Of a DNA stretch of 64,000 bases, positions 54,332 through 64,000 are shown in pieces. The notes under the pieces were generated by a model that made no database searches, was not told the origin of the DNA, and saw only the letters and a program-made list of their open reading frames with translations. Origin of the DNA: Methylophaga sp. (GTDB lineage: Bacteria > Pseudomonadota > Gammaproteobacteria > Nitrosococcales > Methylophagaceae); the NCBI GenBank assembly GCA_020831825.1, contig JAFIFW010000012.1:434001-498000 (forward strand), in the 5' to 3' direction. The number at the start of each line of letters is the position of its first letter. The first letter of the stretch is position 1. Made by a program: the position numbers and the translations under genes.

Positions 54332-54793
54332 ATGCTTATAGCTGCCTTACTGGTTAATTCAGACAACATCCGTTTTCATGACGATGCCACCAGCAAAAAA
54401 CGCGTCATAGAAAATCTGAGTCAGATGTTAGCAGCCAACACCAACGCAACGACCGCAGAAAAAATCTTTCAGGCACTTCTTGATCGGGAACGCCTTGGCA
54501 GTACAGGCCTTGGCAAGGGCGTGGCTATCCCCCACGCCCGGGTTCCCGATTTACCCAACACCATTGCCGCCATGCTGACACTCTCAAAGCCGATTGATTT
54601 TGATGCTGCTGATGGTGAACCGATTGATATAGCTTTCGGCCTGCTGGTACCCGAAGACGATAACGAACATCATCTGCAACACCTTTCAAGATTGGTCACC
54701 TTGTTCAGGGACGCAGAGATTTGTCGAAAAATTCGCGAAGCTTCGAGCAGCGAAGCAATTTTTGAATTATTACTCTCTATTGATGACGACTAG
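54332..54793 (+). CDS. ptsN: PTS IIA-Ntr regulatory protein
   Basis: A 153-residue EIIA of the fructose/Ntr type. The phosphorylated His68 lies in GLGKGVAIPHARVPDL; LLVPEDDNEHHLQHLSRL is also typical. In proteobacteria it links PEP and nitrogen state to K+ transport and stress responses. Overlaps the hprK start by 11 bp, so the two are coupled. Confidence 0.94.
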   Translation: MLIAALLVNSDNIRFHDDATSKKRVIENLSQMLAANTNATTAEKIFQALLDRERLGSTGLGKGVAIPHARVPDLPNTIAAMLTLSKPIDFDAADGEPIDIAFGLLVPEDDNEHHLQHLSRLVTLFRDAEICRKIREASSSEAIFELLLSIDDD

Positions 54794-55313
54794 TCATCCC
54801 AGCTCTCCCGCAGATACCCCCAGATTTGGACAGCATGGTGTTGCCGTCAAGGTTGATAACACCGGTATCCTTATCCTCGGCAAACCAGGCGTCGGCAAGA
54901 GTTCTCTGGCTCTTGAGCTGCTGGCACAGGGACATCAATTAGTCGCTGATGACCACATTGAGTTTTCAATACTAGGTCCACAGCTGATTGCCCACTGCCC
55001 CACACAGACATCAGGCTTGTTGCACAGTCGTGAGCTGGGGATGATCGATGTTCGCGAGCTCTACCCTGAAAATGCCTGGCTGGCCCAAATGGTCGTTGAA
55101 ATGATCATCAACCTGCAACATGGGCCGAGCACAACGCTCAATTATCAAGGCAACTGGCAACTGACAGAAATCATGCATATGCAAATTCCCTCCGTCACAC
55201 TTTCAGTGTCTTCATCAACATCATTGTCTGCTCGCGTACTCGCTGCAGTGAAGTTACTACCCTTGCGTCAATCTGAATTGCACATGGCTAATTCGAGGGC
55301 GACAACAACTTAG
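54783..55313 (+). CDS. hprK: Short-form HPr kinase/phosphorylase
   Basis: A 176-residue protein covering only the kinase domain of HprK: Walker A GKPGVGKSSLALELL at residues 33-47, then VADDHIEFSI and the capping region SGLLHSRELGMIDVRELY. It lacks the N-terminal domain of the roughly 310-residue Firmicute/beta-gammaproteobacterial form, and the C-terminal end is shorter than usual, resembling alphaproteobacterial HprK. Start ATG 54783 is chosen; an ATG at 54762 in the same frame is also possible. It should phosphorylate Ser46 of HPr, encoded two genes downstream. Confidence 0.88.
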   Translation: MTTSHPSSPADTPRFGQHGVAVKVDNTGILILGKPGVGKSSLALELLAQGHQLVADDHIEFSILGPQLIAHCPTQTSGLLHSRELGMIDVRELYPENAWLAQMVVEMIINLQHGPSTTLNYQGNWQLTEIMHMQIPSVTLSVSSSTSLSARVLAAVKLLPLRQSELHMANSRATTT

Positions 55314-55428
55314 TCCAGCGCTGGTCCTGACATTGCCAGAAAGCTCCGAATCCATTACATTCAATCCCGGCAGAGCTTTGATAGCCACAGAGGCCAATTT
55401 CCGGACAGGCTGAGCATAGAGAATATCA

Positions 55429-55833
55429 ATGACAGTAGGCATTCTGATCGTATCGCACAACAATATCGGCACAGAGTTGATCAATACCGCTCGACAGATG
55501 TTGTCCTGTTGTCCCTTACCCACCAAGGTGATCTCCATCGAAACACGAGATGACCCAGAAGCTATTCGAAAGCAACTGGACAGAGATTTGCTGGGCCTGG
55601 ATCAAGGGAACGGCATTCTGATTCTCACCGATATGTTTGGCTCAACCCCGAGCAATATCGCCTGCGCGGTTTCTGATCGGAATGATATTAGAATCGTTTC
55701 AGGACTAAACCTGCCAATGCTGATTCGTGTGTTGAATTATCCAACACTCAATCTGGATGAACTTGAATATAAAGCTATGAGCGGTGGCCAGGAAGGCATT
55801 GTCCGCTGTCACCATACCGGATACAGAAAATGA
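55429..55833 (+). CDS. PTS EIIA of the mannose type
   Basis: A 134-residue Man-family EIIA: MTVGILIVSHNNIG with the phosphorylated His10, ILILTDMFGSTPSNIA and IRIVSGLNLPMLIRVLNY. Such proteins in proteobacteria lacking sugar permeases are thought to be regulatory. A 115-bp gap precedes it, at the place where rapZ normally lies; no RapZ sequence is seen there. Coupled to ptsH by an ATGA overlap. Confidence 0.92.
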   Translation: MTVGILIVSHNNIGTELINTARQMLSCCPLPTKVISIETRDDPEAIRKQLDRDLLGLDQGNGILILTDMFGSTPSNIACAVSDRNDIRIVSGLNLPMLIRVLNYPTLNLDELEYKAMSGGQEGIVRCHHTGYRK

Positions 55834-56099
55834 TGGAGCAAACCTTTACTATCATCAACAAGCTCGGACTGCATGCCAGGGCAGCCGCCAAGTTTGTCAC
55901 AACTGCCTCAGAATTTGAGGCTGACATCGCTGTGTCTCGTGATGGACGAGTGGTGAATGGTAAAAGTATTATGGGGGTCATGATGCTGGCCGCAGCCAAA
56001 GGTACGCAGATCAGTGTCAATGCCAACGGTCATGATGCTGAGCAGGCACTCGCAGCGATTGAAGCACTGATCAGCGATTATTTCGGGGAAGGCGAATGA
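55830..56099 (+). CDS. ptsH: HPr / NPr phosphocarrier protein
   Basis: An 89-residue HPr. His15 in KLGLHARAAAK takes phosphate from EI, and Ser46 in GKSIMGVMML is the HprK target; both sites are intact. Coupled by ATGA overlaps on both sides, to the EIIA gene and to ptsI. Confidence 0.95.
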   Translation: MMEQTFTIINKLGLHARAAAKFVTTASEFEADIAVSRDGRVVNGKSIMGVMMLAAAKGTQISVNANGHDAEQALAAIEALISDYFGEGE

Positions 56100-57850
56100 C
56101 ACTGGAGTTACAAGGCCTTGGTGTCTCTCGTGGTATCGCTATTGGTCGTGCGCACATCCTGTTTCATAATCAGCCAGATGTTCGCGAATATCTGATCCCC
56201 GCATTTGCGATTGAGCAAGAAGCCGAACGACTGCTTGGCGCCATTGAACAAGCCCGGCTGCAACTTAAATCAATTCGCAATCATATTCCAGCAAACGCGC
56301 CGGCAGACGTAACTTCTTTCATAGATACGCATTTGTTGATGTTAAACGACTCTTCGTTGACCAAAGTGCCGGTCGAGATGATCCGTGAACGTCGATGTAA
56401 TGCTGAGTGGGCATTGCAATTGCAGCGCGATGCACTCATTAACGTTTTCAATGAAATGGATGATCCTTATCTGCGCACCCGACGGGATGATGTAGACCAT
56501 GTGGTTAACCGCATCCACAGGATCCTCTCTGATCAAGAAGTGGCAGAACATGAAATCCCTGATGGCAGACTGAAGGGACATATCATTATCGCGGAAGATC
56601 TGACACCTGCTGACACGGTGTTGATGCAACATCAGGGAGTCGCGGCTTTTGTCACCGAGCATGGTGGTGCGACTTCACACACCACCATTCTGGCCAGAAG
56701 CCTCGGTATCCCTGCAATTATTGGTGTCGAATCGGTTCGTCGCTATGTTCAAGACAATGAATTACTGATTGTTGATGGCGAAACAGGCACCTTGATTGCC
56801 GGTGCCGACGCGCTGACCATTACCGCGTTTGAGTCACGCAGGCTTGCCTTTGAGCAACATATCTCCTCACTGAGCCGGTACAAGTCACAACCGACAAAAA
56901 CCCGCGATGGCAAGGCGATTACACTGCTGGCTAACGCCGAATTACCCGAGGACATCACCACCATCAGTAATGCTGGCGCTCAGGGGATTGGCTTGTATCG
57001 AACTGAGTTTCTCTACATGAACAGGCTCAGTCCACCCGAGGAGGAAGAACAACTGGCCGCCTATCGGGATGTGGTCGAAGGCATGAACAATCAGCCCGTG
57101 ACTATTCGTACCTTCGACTTGGGCGCTGACAAGACCGTTGATGGTGGCAGACCCTTGTCGCAAGCGGTGGTCACAAATCCAGCGCTCGGTCTGCGGGCCA
57201 TTCGTCTCTGTTTAAGTCAACCGGGTATGTTCCGTACTCAATTACGGGCGATTTTGCGAGCCTCGGCATTTGGCAAAATCAAAATCATGTTCCCGATGAT
57301 CTCCACGATGAATGAGTTGGTTCAAACGAGAAACCTGCTGGAAAACTGTAAACTTGAGCTGGATAACGAAGGCATTACCTATGACCGTTCCATTGATGTC
57401 GGTGTAATGATTGAAATTCCTGCCAGTGCTGTCTGTGCTGAAATGTTTGCTCGTCATGTCGATTTTTTATCGATCGGAACCAATGATCTGATTCAATACA
57501 CATTGGCCATCGACCGCATCGACGATCACGTCAACTACTTGTATGACCCTCTGCATCCGGCGGTGCTCCGGTTGATTCAGATGACGCTTGATGCAGGCAA
57601 AAAGCACGGCATTCCAGTCTCCATGTGTGGTGAAATGGCCGGTGACCCAAGGTACACGCGTCTATTGATGGCGATGGGACTGGAGCATTTCAGCATGCAT
57701 CCCAATGCACTGCTCGAGGTCAAACAAGTGATAAACGAGACTGATCTGTCCTTGTTGCCAGCCAAAACTCTGGAAGTCCTGGACATCGCAGATGCCTTGG
57801 AAACAGATCTGTTGATCGAACAGATCAACGAGGCGGTGCACAACAATTAA
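56096..57850 (+). CDS. ptsI: PTS enzyme I (phosphoenolpyruvate-protein phosphotransferase)
   Basis: A 584-residue EI without an N-terminal GAF domain. The active His is in FVTEHGGATSHTTILARSLGIPA, and the PEP-binding domain has GIGLYRTEFLYM, TIRTFDLGADK, NPALGLRAIRLCL, DFLSIGTNDLIQYTLAIDR and VSMCGEMAGDP with the catalytic Cys. It would feed HPr and then the Man-type EIIA and PtsN. No sugar permease (EIIB/EIIC) is in the window. Confidence 0.95.
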   Translation: MTLELQGLGVSRGIAIGRAHILFHNQPDVREYLIPAFAIEQEAERLLGAIEQARLQLKSIRNHIPANAPADVTSFIDTHLLMLNDSSLTKVPVEMIRERRCNAEWALQLQRDALINVFNEMDDPYLRTRRDDVDHVVNRIHRILSDQEVAEHEIPDGRLKGHIIIAEDLTPADTVLMQHQGVAAFVTEHGGATSHTTILARSLGIPAIIGVESVRRYVQDNELLIVDGETGTLIAGADALTITAFESRRLAFEQHISSLSRYKSQPTKTRDGKAITLLANAELPEDITTISNAGAQGIGLYRTEFLYMNRLSPPEEEEQLAAYRDVVEGMNNQPVTIRTFDLGADKTVDGGRPLSQAVVTNPALGLRAIRLCLSQPGMFRTQLRAILRASAFGKIKIMFPMISTMNELVQTRNLLENCKLELDNEGITYDRSIDVGVMIEIPASAVCAEMFARHVDFLSIGTNDLIQYTLAIDRIDDHVNYLYDPLHPAVLRLIQMTLDAGKKHGIPVSMCGEMAGDPRYTRLLMAMGLEHFSMHPNALLEVKQVINETDLSLLPAKTLEVLDIADALETDLLIEQINEAVHNN

Positions 57851-57974
57851 CCCTACCGTTGCACTGCCTCGCACGTTAGAATATATAGCTACAGGTCATA
57901 GACAACCAACTCGCCTCTCACCGCATGGCTAACCATCTATCGACCGAACAACCACTCAAGCAACGGAAACATCT

Positions 57975-59072
57975 ATGTCGGGCAACAGCATCGGAAAACT
58001 CTTCACAGTCACATCGTTTGGTGAAAGTCATGGACCCGCTCTCGGCTGCATCGTCGATGGCTGCCCACCAGGACTATCACTCACTGAAGCAGACCTGCAA
58101 GGAGACCTCAACCGTCGCAAACCCGGTAAAACACGTCACGAAACCCAACGTCGTGAACCAGACCAGGTTCGCATTCTGTCCGGCGTTTTTGAAGGCAAAA
58201 CCACCGGCACGCCTATCGGACTACTGATTGAGAATGTCGATCAGCGTTCCAAAGATTACGGCAACATCATGCATCAGTTCCGCCCTGCCCACGCCGACTA
58301 TACCTATCATCACAAATACGGCATCCGTGATTATCGCGGTGGTGGTCGTTCATCGGCACGAGAAACCGCAATGCGTGTAGCGGCAGGCGGCATCGCCAAG
58401 AAATATCTGCGCGAACAGTATGGTATCGAGATTCGGGGTTATATGGCTCAGCTTGGCCCCATCAAAGCTGAGACACTTGATTGGTCTCATATTGATCAAA
58501 GTGCGTTTTTCAATCCAGATCCGGCTATTGAATCCCAACTGGAAAATTACATGGACGCCCTCCGCAAAGAGGGTAATTCAATCGGAGCAAGAATCAATGT
58601 AGTCGCTCGCCATGTTCCACCCGGGTTCGGCGAACCTGTCTTTGATCGTCTTGATGCCGACATTGCACATGCCATGATGAGTATCAACGCCGTAAAAGGT
58701 ATTGAAATTGGTGCGGGCTTTGACAGTGTTGAACAAAAAGGCACTGAACACCGGGATGAACTGACCCCAGAAGGCTTTCTGAGTAACAACGCAGGTGGCA
58801 TTTTGGGCGGCATCTCCAGCGGGCAGGATATTTTGGTCAGCATGGCGCTTAAACCCACATCCAGTCTGCGCATTCCAGGTCGCAGCATTGATACCCAGGG
58901 TGAAGTTATCGAGGTGGTCACCAAAGGACGCCACGACCCCTGCGTCGGCATCCGCGCTACGCCTATCGCCGAAGCGATGCTGGCACTGGTACTAATGGAC
59001 CATGCACTCAGACACCGAGCCCAGAATGCCGAAGTCTCAGTCAACACTCCGATTATTCCGGCTCAGGCCTGA
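57975..59072 (+). CDS. aroC: Chorismate synthase
   Basis: A 365-residue FMN-dependent enzyme for the last shikimate step. Marks: [81 protein letters not shown] and [20 protein letters not shown]. Start [20 protein letters not shown] is canonical. The MFS gene begins directly after the stop. Confidence 0.98.
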   Translation: MSGNSIGKLFTVTSFGESHGPALGCIVDGCPPGLSLTEADLQGDLNRRKPGKTRHETQRREPDQVRILSGVFEGKTTGTPIGLLIENVDQRSKDYGNIMHQFRPAHADYTYHHKYGIRDYRGGGRSSARETAMRVAAGGIAKKYLREQYGIEIRGYMAQLGPIKAETLDWSHIDQSAFFNPDPAIESQLENYMDALRKEGNSIGARINVVARHVPPGFGEPVFDRLDADIAHAMMSINAVKGIEIGAGFDSVEQKGTEHRDELTPEGFLSNNAGGILGGISSGQDILVSMALKPTSSLRIPGRSIDTQGEVIEVVTKGRHDPCVGIRATPIAEAMLALVLMDHALRHRAQNAEVSVNTPIIPAQA

Positions 59073-60266
59073 TTGCCCCGGATTGTGATCCAGCCCAACC
59101 TCCCCTACTGGCGGTTATCAGGGTTCTATTTTTTCTACTTTGCCACGCTCGGCGTGCTTGTGCCCTATTGGGCGCTCTACCTGCAATGGGAGGGGTTTTC
59201 AGCGCGTCAGATTGGAGAGTTAACGGCTATCCTTCTGGCCAGCAGAATCATCGCACCCAATATATGGGGCTGGATTGCTGACCATCACGGGCACAGAATG
59301 CGTATCGTTCGCCTTGCAAGTTTTGCAGCGGCGCTCACCTTCGCAGCCATTTTTATCGATCAGAGTTATTTGTGGATCGCCACTGTTATTCTGCTGTTCA
59401 GCTTTTTCTGGAATGCAGCGCTACCCCAGTTTGAAGTCACCACCCTGCAACATCTCGGCGAACACAGTCATCATTACAGTAAAATTCGTGTTTGGGGCTC
59501 AGTCGGGTTTATTTTCATTGTACTGTTGCTTGGCTGGCTACTGGAAAAATTCAACGCAGGACTTGTGCCTTTTGCCTTGCTGTTCAGTCTGGTAGGCATA
59601 TGGTTGTTCAGTCTGACTGTGCCAGAATCTGCCTCACGCCACCTCAGTCTGAATCACGTGCCACTCCGTCAACTATTGAAACAGCCAGCGGTGATCGCTT
59701 TCTTACTGATTTGCTTTTTGGCCCAAGCCAGCCATGGACCTTACTATACTTTCTACACAATTTACCTCGAGCAATACGGCTACAGCCGCAGCCTGATTGG
59801 TCAATTATGGGCGTTGGGAGTGATCGCAGAGGTAGCGGTTTTTCTGTTGATACATCGCTGGTTACCACAATACGGACTGACACTTGTATTGATGATGAGC
59901 CTGTTGCTCAGCGTAGTTCGCTGGTTATTGATAGGCTTGTTCCCTGAACAGCTACCGCTACTAGTCATTGCACAACTTCTTCATGCCGCCAGCTTTGGTA
60001 CTTATCATGCCGTCGCAATTGCCTGGGTACATCGTCATTTTACCGGCAGGAATCAGGGGCGGGGACAGGCTCTTTACAGTAGTGTCAGTTTTGGCGCTGG
60101 AGGTGCAGCAGGCAGTTTGCTCAGTGGTTACTGGTGGGAAAGCCCCGGGCCTCTGGCTACATTTATGCTAGCTGCCTTAGCTTCCATAATCGCCTTTGCT
60201 ATCGCTTTTTTTTGCTTGAACAAGGCTGAGTCTGACACAAACTATCTGTCAACTCAGCGTCGATAA
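59073..60266 (+). CDS. MFS transporter (HcaT/3-phenylpropionate-like family)
   Basis: A 397-residue protein with about 12 helices. WRLSGFYFFYFATLGVLVPY, WGWIADHHGHRMRIVR and IRVWGSVGFIFIVLLLG match the MFS_1-like/LacY-related group that includes E. coli HcaT. The start is a TTG abutting the aroC stop; the next ATG is well inside the first helices. Substrate unknown. Location right after aroC is common in relatives, so a link to aromatic acids is possible but unproven. Confidence 0.85.
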   Translation: MPRIVIQPNLPYWRLSGFYFFYFATLGVLVPYWALYLQWEGFSARQIGELTAILLASRIIAPNIWGWIADHHGHRMRIVRLASFAAALTFAAIFIDQSYLWIATVILLFSFFWNAALPQFEVTTLQHLGEHSHHYSKIRVWGSVGFIFIVLLLGWLLEKFNAGLVPFALLFSLVGIWLFSLTVPESASRHLSLNHVPLRQLLKQPAVIAFLLICFLAQASHGPYYTFYTIYLEQYGYSRSLIGQLWALGVIAEVAVFLLIHRWLPQYGLTLVLMMSLLLSVVRWLLIGLFPEQLPLLVIAQLLHAASFGTYHAVAIAWVHRHFTGRNQGRGQALYSSVSFGAGGAAGSLLSGYWWESPGPLATFMLAALASIIAFAIAFFCLNKAESDTNYLSTQRR

Positions 60267-60379
60267 TACGTTCGGCGACTTCCATTCATTGCCGTCACAC
60301 CCTATACTTATTGGCTGAAGTTACTCGAAGCTTTGCGAAACAACGCAGGCATAATCTGTTGTCTCTGACCAGGTGAAAT

Positions 60380-61726
60380 ATGCATTTCTCAATCAAGAAA
60401 GGGCTAGATCTGCCTATTACAGGCAAACCGGAACAAGTCATTTATGACGCCAACCCTGTCAGCACTGTGGCTGTGCTGGGGCAAGAATATGTAGGCATGA
60501 AGCCTACCATGATGGTCGATGAGGGTGAGCAGGTAAAACTCGGACAGCCTCTGTTCGAGGACAAGAAAAATCCCGGTGTGTTTTTTACCTCACCTGGTGC
60601 AGGCACCGTCAAAGCCATCAATCGTGGAGCTAAACGTGCGTTGCAGTCTGTAATTATCGAATTACAAGGCGACGAAGCCATCAATTTTCGAGCATACAAA
60701 CCTGCTCAACTTGATGCCCTCAAACGCGACGAAGTCAAAAAAAACTTGCTGGATTCCGGTCTCTGGGTGGCATTCCGAACCCGTCCGTACAGCCACTCTC
60801 CCAAACCTGATAGTGATCCCGCATCTATTTTCGTTAACGCCATGGACACTAACCCTCTGGCAGCTGACCCAGCGGTGGTCATCAATGAGTACGCTGACGA
60901 TTTCAAACATGGATTAACAGTACTCAGTCGCCTGACCGATGGTGATGTGAATTTGTGCCAAGCGCCTCAATCGGCACTACCTACAACCAAACTTGATAAT
61001 CTGAAAACTTACACTTTCTCAGGACCACATCCTGCTGGTCTGGTGGGTACGCATATCCACTTTGTCGACCCGGTCAGCGTTCACAAAACCGTTTGGCATA
61101 TTGGGTATCAAGATGTGATTGCTATTGGCAAACTGTTTACCACAGGCCAGTTATGGGTAGAACGAATCATCGCACTGGGAGGTCCACTGGTACATAAACC
61201 CCGACTGTTGAAAACTCGTCTCGGCGCAAACACAGAAGATCTGGTTCATGATGAGATAGATCAAGTCAAGACACGCGTAATCTCGGGTTCGGTACTGAAT
61301 GGCCACACAGCCAACAACTGGGCAGCATTCCTGGGACGTTTCCACACTCAGGTGTCAGTACTCGCTGAAGGTATCGAGCGAGAGTTTATGGGCTGGATCA
61401 TGCCTGGTCGCAACAAGTTCTCGGCATTGAATGTATTTATCTCAAGAGTGCTTGGCAAAAAGGAATTTGCCATGACCACCACCCAGAACGGCAGCCCTCG
61501 CGCAATGGTGCCTGTAGGCGCATTTGAAATGGTTATGCCTCTGGATATATTGCCAACTCAACTGTTAAGAATGCTCCTGGTTCGCGATACGGATACCGCA
61601 CAGGCACTGGGATGTATGGAACTTGACGAGGAAGATCTGGCTCTGTGTTCCTATGTGTGTTCTGGCAAGTACGATTACGGCACAGTGCTCAGGGCAAATC
61701 TCACTCAAATCGAAAAAGAAGGTTAA
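60380..61726 (+). CDS. nqrA: Na+-translocating NADH:quinone reductase subunit A
   Basis: A 448-residue cytoplasmic NqrA. Family start [20 protein letters not shown], then [73 protein letters not shown] and the late [20 protein letters not shown]. First gene of the nqr operon; nqrB follows 3 bp later. Confidence 0.97.
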   Translation: MHFSIKKGLDLPITGKPEQVIYDANPVSTVAVLGQEYVGMKPTMMVDEGEQVKLGQPLFEDKKNPGVFFTSPGAGTVKAINRGAKRALQSVIIELQGDEAINFRAYKPAQLDALKRDEVKKNLLDSGLWVAFRTRPYSHSPKPDSDPASIFVNAMDTNPLAADPAVVINEYADDFKHGLTVLSRLTDGDVNLCQAPQSALPTTKLDNLKTYTFSGPHPAGLVGTHIHFVDPVSVHKTVWHIGYQDVIAIGKLFTTGQLWVERIIALGGPLVHKPRLLKTRLGANTEDLVHDEIDQVKTRVISGSVLNGHTANNWAAFLGRFHTQVSVLAEGIEREFMGWIMPGRNKFSALNVFISRVLGKKEFAMTTTQNGSPRAMVPVGAFEMVMPLDILPTQLLRMLLVRDTDTAQALGCMELDEEDLALCSYVCSGKYDYGTVLRANLTQIEKEG

Positions 61727-61729
61727 GCA

Positions 61730-62956
61730 ATGGCGCGTTTAAGACGTTTCCTTGACAAAATTGAGCCTCAGTTTCACAAAGGCGGCCCGTACGAGAAGTT
61801 TTATGCACTCTACGAGATGGTCGATACTTTTGCTTACACACCATCCGAGGTAACTCGAGGCTCGCCTCATGTCAGAGATGGCATTGACCTCAAGCGAACC
61901 ATGAGTTTCGTGGTGCTGGCAACATTACCAGTGCTGATGGTCATGCTCTGGAACACAGGCTACCAGGCCAACTCGGCAATGGCAGCGATGGGCATGAGTT
62001 CTCTGGATGGATGGCGAGGCTGGATACTTTCCACGCTGGGTATTGGCTATGACCCCAACAGCGTGGTTGGCAACATGTTCCACGGCTTGTTGTACTTCCT
62101 GCCGATGTATATCACCACACTGGTTGCAGGCGGTATCTGTGAAGTCATCTTTGCCGCAGTGAGAAACCACGAGGTCAACGAAGGCTTTCTGGTCAGCTCA
62201 ATGCTCTACACACTGACTTTACCACCATCAACCCCGCTCTGGATGGTCGCACTAGGTATCATCTTTGGTGTGGTTATCGGTAAGGAAGTATTCGGCGGGA
62301 CTGGCAAAAACTTCCTCAACCCCGCGCTGACAGGGCGTGCCTTTCTGTATTTTGCTTACCCAGCGTCTATGTCCGGTGACGCCGTCTGGAATGCCATTGA
62401 TGGATACAGCGGTGCCACACCACTGGCCCTCGCTGCTATGGGTGGCGTTGAGGCCATCAAAGAGGCTGGCTACACCTGGACCCAAACTTTCGTTGGTTAC
62501 ATGCCTGGCTCAATTGGTGAAACCTCTACCCTGGCCATCTTATTAGGCATGGCCTTTCTGCTTTACACACGAATAGCCAGTTACCGAATAATTTTCGGTG
62601 TATTTCTGGGTATGTTTGCCATGACACTGCTGTTCAACCTGATCGGCAGCGACACTAACCCGATGTTCGGCGTACCGTGGTACTGGCATCTGACCATTGG
62701 CGGCATTGCCTTTGGCATGGTGTTTATGGCGACTGATCCAGTCTCTGCTGCCATGACCAACACCGGTCGCTGGGTATATGGCATTCTGATTGGTGTGATG
62801 GCGGTACTGATCAGGGTCGTTAATCCCGCATTTCCTGAGGGCATCATGCTTGCGATACTGTTTGCCAACATCTTTGCACCACTGATTGACCATTTTGTAG
62901 TGCAAAGCAACATTAAACGTAGACTAAAACGAAACCTTGCTTATGAGCGAAACTAA
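61730..62956 (+). CDS. nqrB: Na+-translocating NADH:quinone reductase subunit B
   Basis: A 408-residue membrane subunit with about ten helices. The covalent FMN Thr lies in GYSGATPLALAAMG. Other marks: GSPHVRDGIDLKRTMS, GKEVFGGTGKNFLNPALTGRAF and FMATDPVSAAMTNTGRWVYG. Overlaps nqrC by 14 bp. Confidence 0.97.
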   Translation: MARLRRFLDKIEPQFHKGGPYEKFYALYEMVDTFAYTPSEVTRGSPHVRDGIDLKRTMSFVVLATLPVLMVMLWNTGYQANSAMAAMGMSSLDGWRGWILSTLGIGYDPNSVVGNMFHGLLYFLPMYITTLVAGGICEVIFAAVRNHEVNEGFLVSSMLYTLTLPPSTPLWMVALGIIFGVVIGKEVFGGTGKNFLNPALTGRAFLYFAYPASMSGDAVWNAIDGYSGATPLALAAMGGVEAIKEAGYTWTQTFVGYMPGSIGETSTLAILLGMAFLLYTRIASYRIIFGVFLGMFAMTLLFNLIGSDTNPMFGVPWYWHLTIGGIAFGMVFMATDPVSAAMTNTGRWVYGILIGVMAVLIRVVNPAFPEGIMLAILFANIFAPLIDHFVVQSNIKRRLKRNLAYERN

Positions 62957-63770
62957 TGTAAAGAAGGGATGGTTTGGCAACACAATGAGTTTGCCAAATG
63001 ACGATCCCAGAAAAACACTACTGATTGCAGTTCTGCTGTGTCTTGCTTGTTCCATACTGGTTTCTACAGCGGCTGTCGCGTTGAAACCACTTCAGCAAGC
63101 CAACAAGGAAAACGATATCAAGCGCAACATCCTTGCAGTCACCGGCTTGAACCAGCAACCCGGCACACTGGACGAGTTGTTTGCCCGCTTTGAAGTTCAA
63201 CTGGTCGATCTGGCAACTGGCGAATATGCTGATACCGATATCGAGCCAACCAGTTTCGACCAACGGCGTGCAGCATCGGATCCATCAACCAGTATTCGTC
63301 TAAGCTCAGCTGAGGATATTGCGGGTATCGGTAGCCGCTCTAATCTGGCGCCCGTCTTCATCCTTCGCGATGGTGATGAAATCGATCAGGTGGTATTCCC
63401 TGTTCATGGCTATGGATTGTGGTCAACAATGTATGGTTTTCTGTCTCTCGAAGGTGACTTCGAGACCATCCGCGGTCTGCAGTTCTACGAACATGGTGAG
63501 ACACCTGGCTTGGGTGGTGAAATTGATAATCCCCGGTGGCGATCCCAGTGGCAAGGCAAAAAAATCTACGATGACAACGATCAACTCAATATCCGCGTTC
63601 TGCGTGGTTTTGTTGATGCAGACTCACCTCTGGCACAGCACCAAGTAGATGGCTTGTCAGGTGCGACCTTGACCGCACAAGGTGTCTCTAATCTAGTCAA
63701 TTTCTGGCTGGGAGAATACGGATTTGGCCCTTATCTGCAACGCATGCGAAATGAAGCAGGAGTTATCTGA
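62943..63770 (+). CDS. nqrC: Na+-translocating NADH:quinone reductase subunit C
   Basis: A 275-residue subunit with one N-terminal helix ([22 protein letters not shown]) and a periplasmic FMN domain; the FMN Thr is in [34 protein letters not shown] and [12 protein letters not shown] are typical. Start ATG 62943 overlaps nqrB; its stop shares a base with the nqrD ATG. Confidence 0.96.
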   Translation: MSETNVKKGWFGNTMSLPNDDPRKTLLIAVLLCLACSILVSTAAVALKPLQQANKENDIKRNILAVTGLNQQPGTLDELFARFEVQLVDLATGEYADTDIEPTSFDQRRAASDPSTSIRLSSAEDIAGIGSRSNLAPVFILRDGDEIDQVVFPVHGYGLWSTMYGFLSLEGDFETIRGLQFYEHGETPGLGGEIDNPRWRSQWQGKKIYDDNDQLNIRVLRGFVDADSPLAQHQVDGLSGATLTAQGVSNLVNFWLGEYGFGPYLQRMRNEAGVI

Positions 63771-64000
63771 TGGCTAGTGAAGCAAGAGAAAATGTCGTCA
63801 ACCCACTGTTCAACAATAACCCGATAATGCTGCAGGTGTTGGGCATCTGCTCAGCGTTGGCGGTGACCACCAACATGATGGCAGCTTTGATGATGAGCAT
63901 TGCTCTGACAGCTGTTATTACCTTCTCAAGCCTGTTTATCAGTATGATTCGGCATCACATTCCGACCAACATTCGAATCATCGTTCAAATGACTATCATT
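63770..64000 (+). CDS. nqrD: Na+-translocating NADH:quinone reductase subunit D (partial)
   Basis: The first 77 codons of nqrD, cut by the window end. It begins [21 protein letters not shown] and continues with [17 protein letters not shown] and [18 protein letters not shown], the NqrD/RnfE-type helix pattern with the conserved Cys after GI. The start shares one base with the nqrC stop (TGATG). nqrE and nqrF should follow. Confidence 0.95.
   Translation, partial: MASEARENVVNPLFNNNPIMLQVLGICSALAVTTNMMAALMMSIALTAVITFSSLFISMIRHHIPTNIRIIVQMTII

Noticed and set aside
55314..55428. A rapZ remnant between hprK and the EIIA gene
   Set aside because: None of the three forward frames shows RapZ motifs or a continuous frame.

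Overview
The window reads as chromosomal DNA of a marine, methylotrophic gammaproteobacterium, most like Methylophaga. The main evidence is a ribulose monophosphate (RuMP) formaldehyde-fixation cluster (two hexulose-6-phosphate synthases, 6-phospho-3-hexuloisomerase, transaldolase), a MxaD-family protein beside a YVTN beta-propeller lipoprotein of the kind found with PQQ alcohol dehydrogenases, a Na+-translocating NADH:quinone reductase operon, and gammaproteobacterial housekeeping genes including mutH, lolA, hpf-ptsN, queG and dusA. The taxon is inferred from gene content; no search was run.

Layout. 0-2.6 kb: tail of an unidentified gene, mxaD-like gene, beta-propeller lipoprotein, rsmJ. 2.6-7 kb (minus): ftsK-lolA-rarA. 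7-11.8 kb: trxB, a universal stress protein, a GGDEF protein, a monohaem cytochrome with an M48 protease (minus), orn. 11.9-17.3 kb: a tightly coupled six-gene light/DNA-repair operon: a 51-residue DUF2256 protein hidden in another frame, an exonuclease/GIY-YIG nuclease, DUF3429, CIA30, an iron-sulfur photolyase and a class I photolyase. 17.3-21.7 kb: a toxin-antitoxin pair, a repeat-rich gap, phoX and queG (minus). 21.7-28.1 kb: nnr-tsaE-amiB-mutL, a LysM-like membrane protein and a possible 23-residue membrane peptide. 28.1-31.8 kb: several dispersed palindromic repeat families, tRNA-Phe and a major porin. 31.8-34.8 kb: dhaL and, convergent, HAD-dhaK, separated by a GxxExxY gene bracketed by near-perfect 32-bp inverted repeats. 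34.9-38.7 kb: the RuMP cluster, which includes an unrecognised small protein with four LTGVExYIR repeats. 38.8-47 kb: leuC, prmB, a dual-receiver GGDEF protein, mutH, a YadG/YadH-type ABC exporter, dusA and a YgjP-type metalloprotease. 47.1-50.7 kb: an S-adenosylhomocysteine riboswitch, metK-ahcY, metF. 50.7-57.9 kb: tungstate-type ABC permease/ATPase, rpoN-hpf-ptsN and a phosphotransferase signalling module (short HprK, Man-type EIIA, HPr, EI) without rapZ. 57.9-64 kb: aroC, an MFS transporter and nqrABCD (nqrD cut by the window end).

How it fits together. Formaldehyde from C1 oxidation is fixed by HPS and PHI, and transaldolase helps regenerate ribulose-5-phosphate. Dihydroxyacetone kinase subunits could feed triose phosphate, but no phospho-donor subunit DhaM is present. 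MetK/AhcY/MetF run the methyl cycle under SAH control. Nqr makes the sodium gradient expected of a marine cell. The incomplete PTS looks regulatory. The least explained features are the LTGVExYIR protein, the inverted-repeat-bounded GxxExxY cassette, the terminator hairpin inside the start of the beta-propeller gene, and the half-palindrome arrays around the tRNA-Phe gene.
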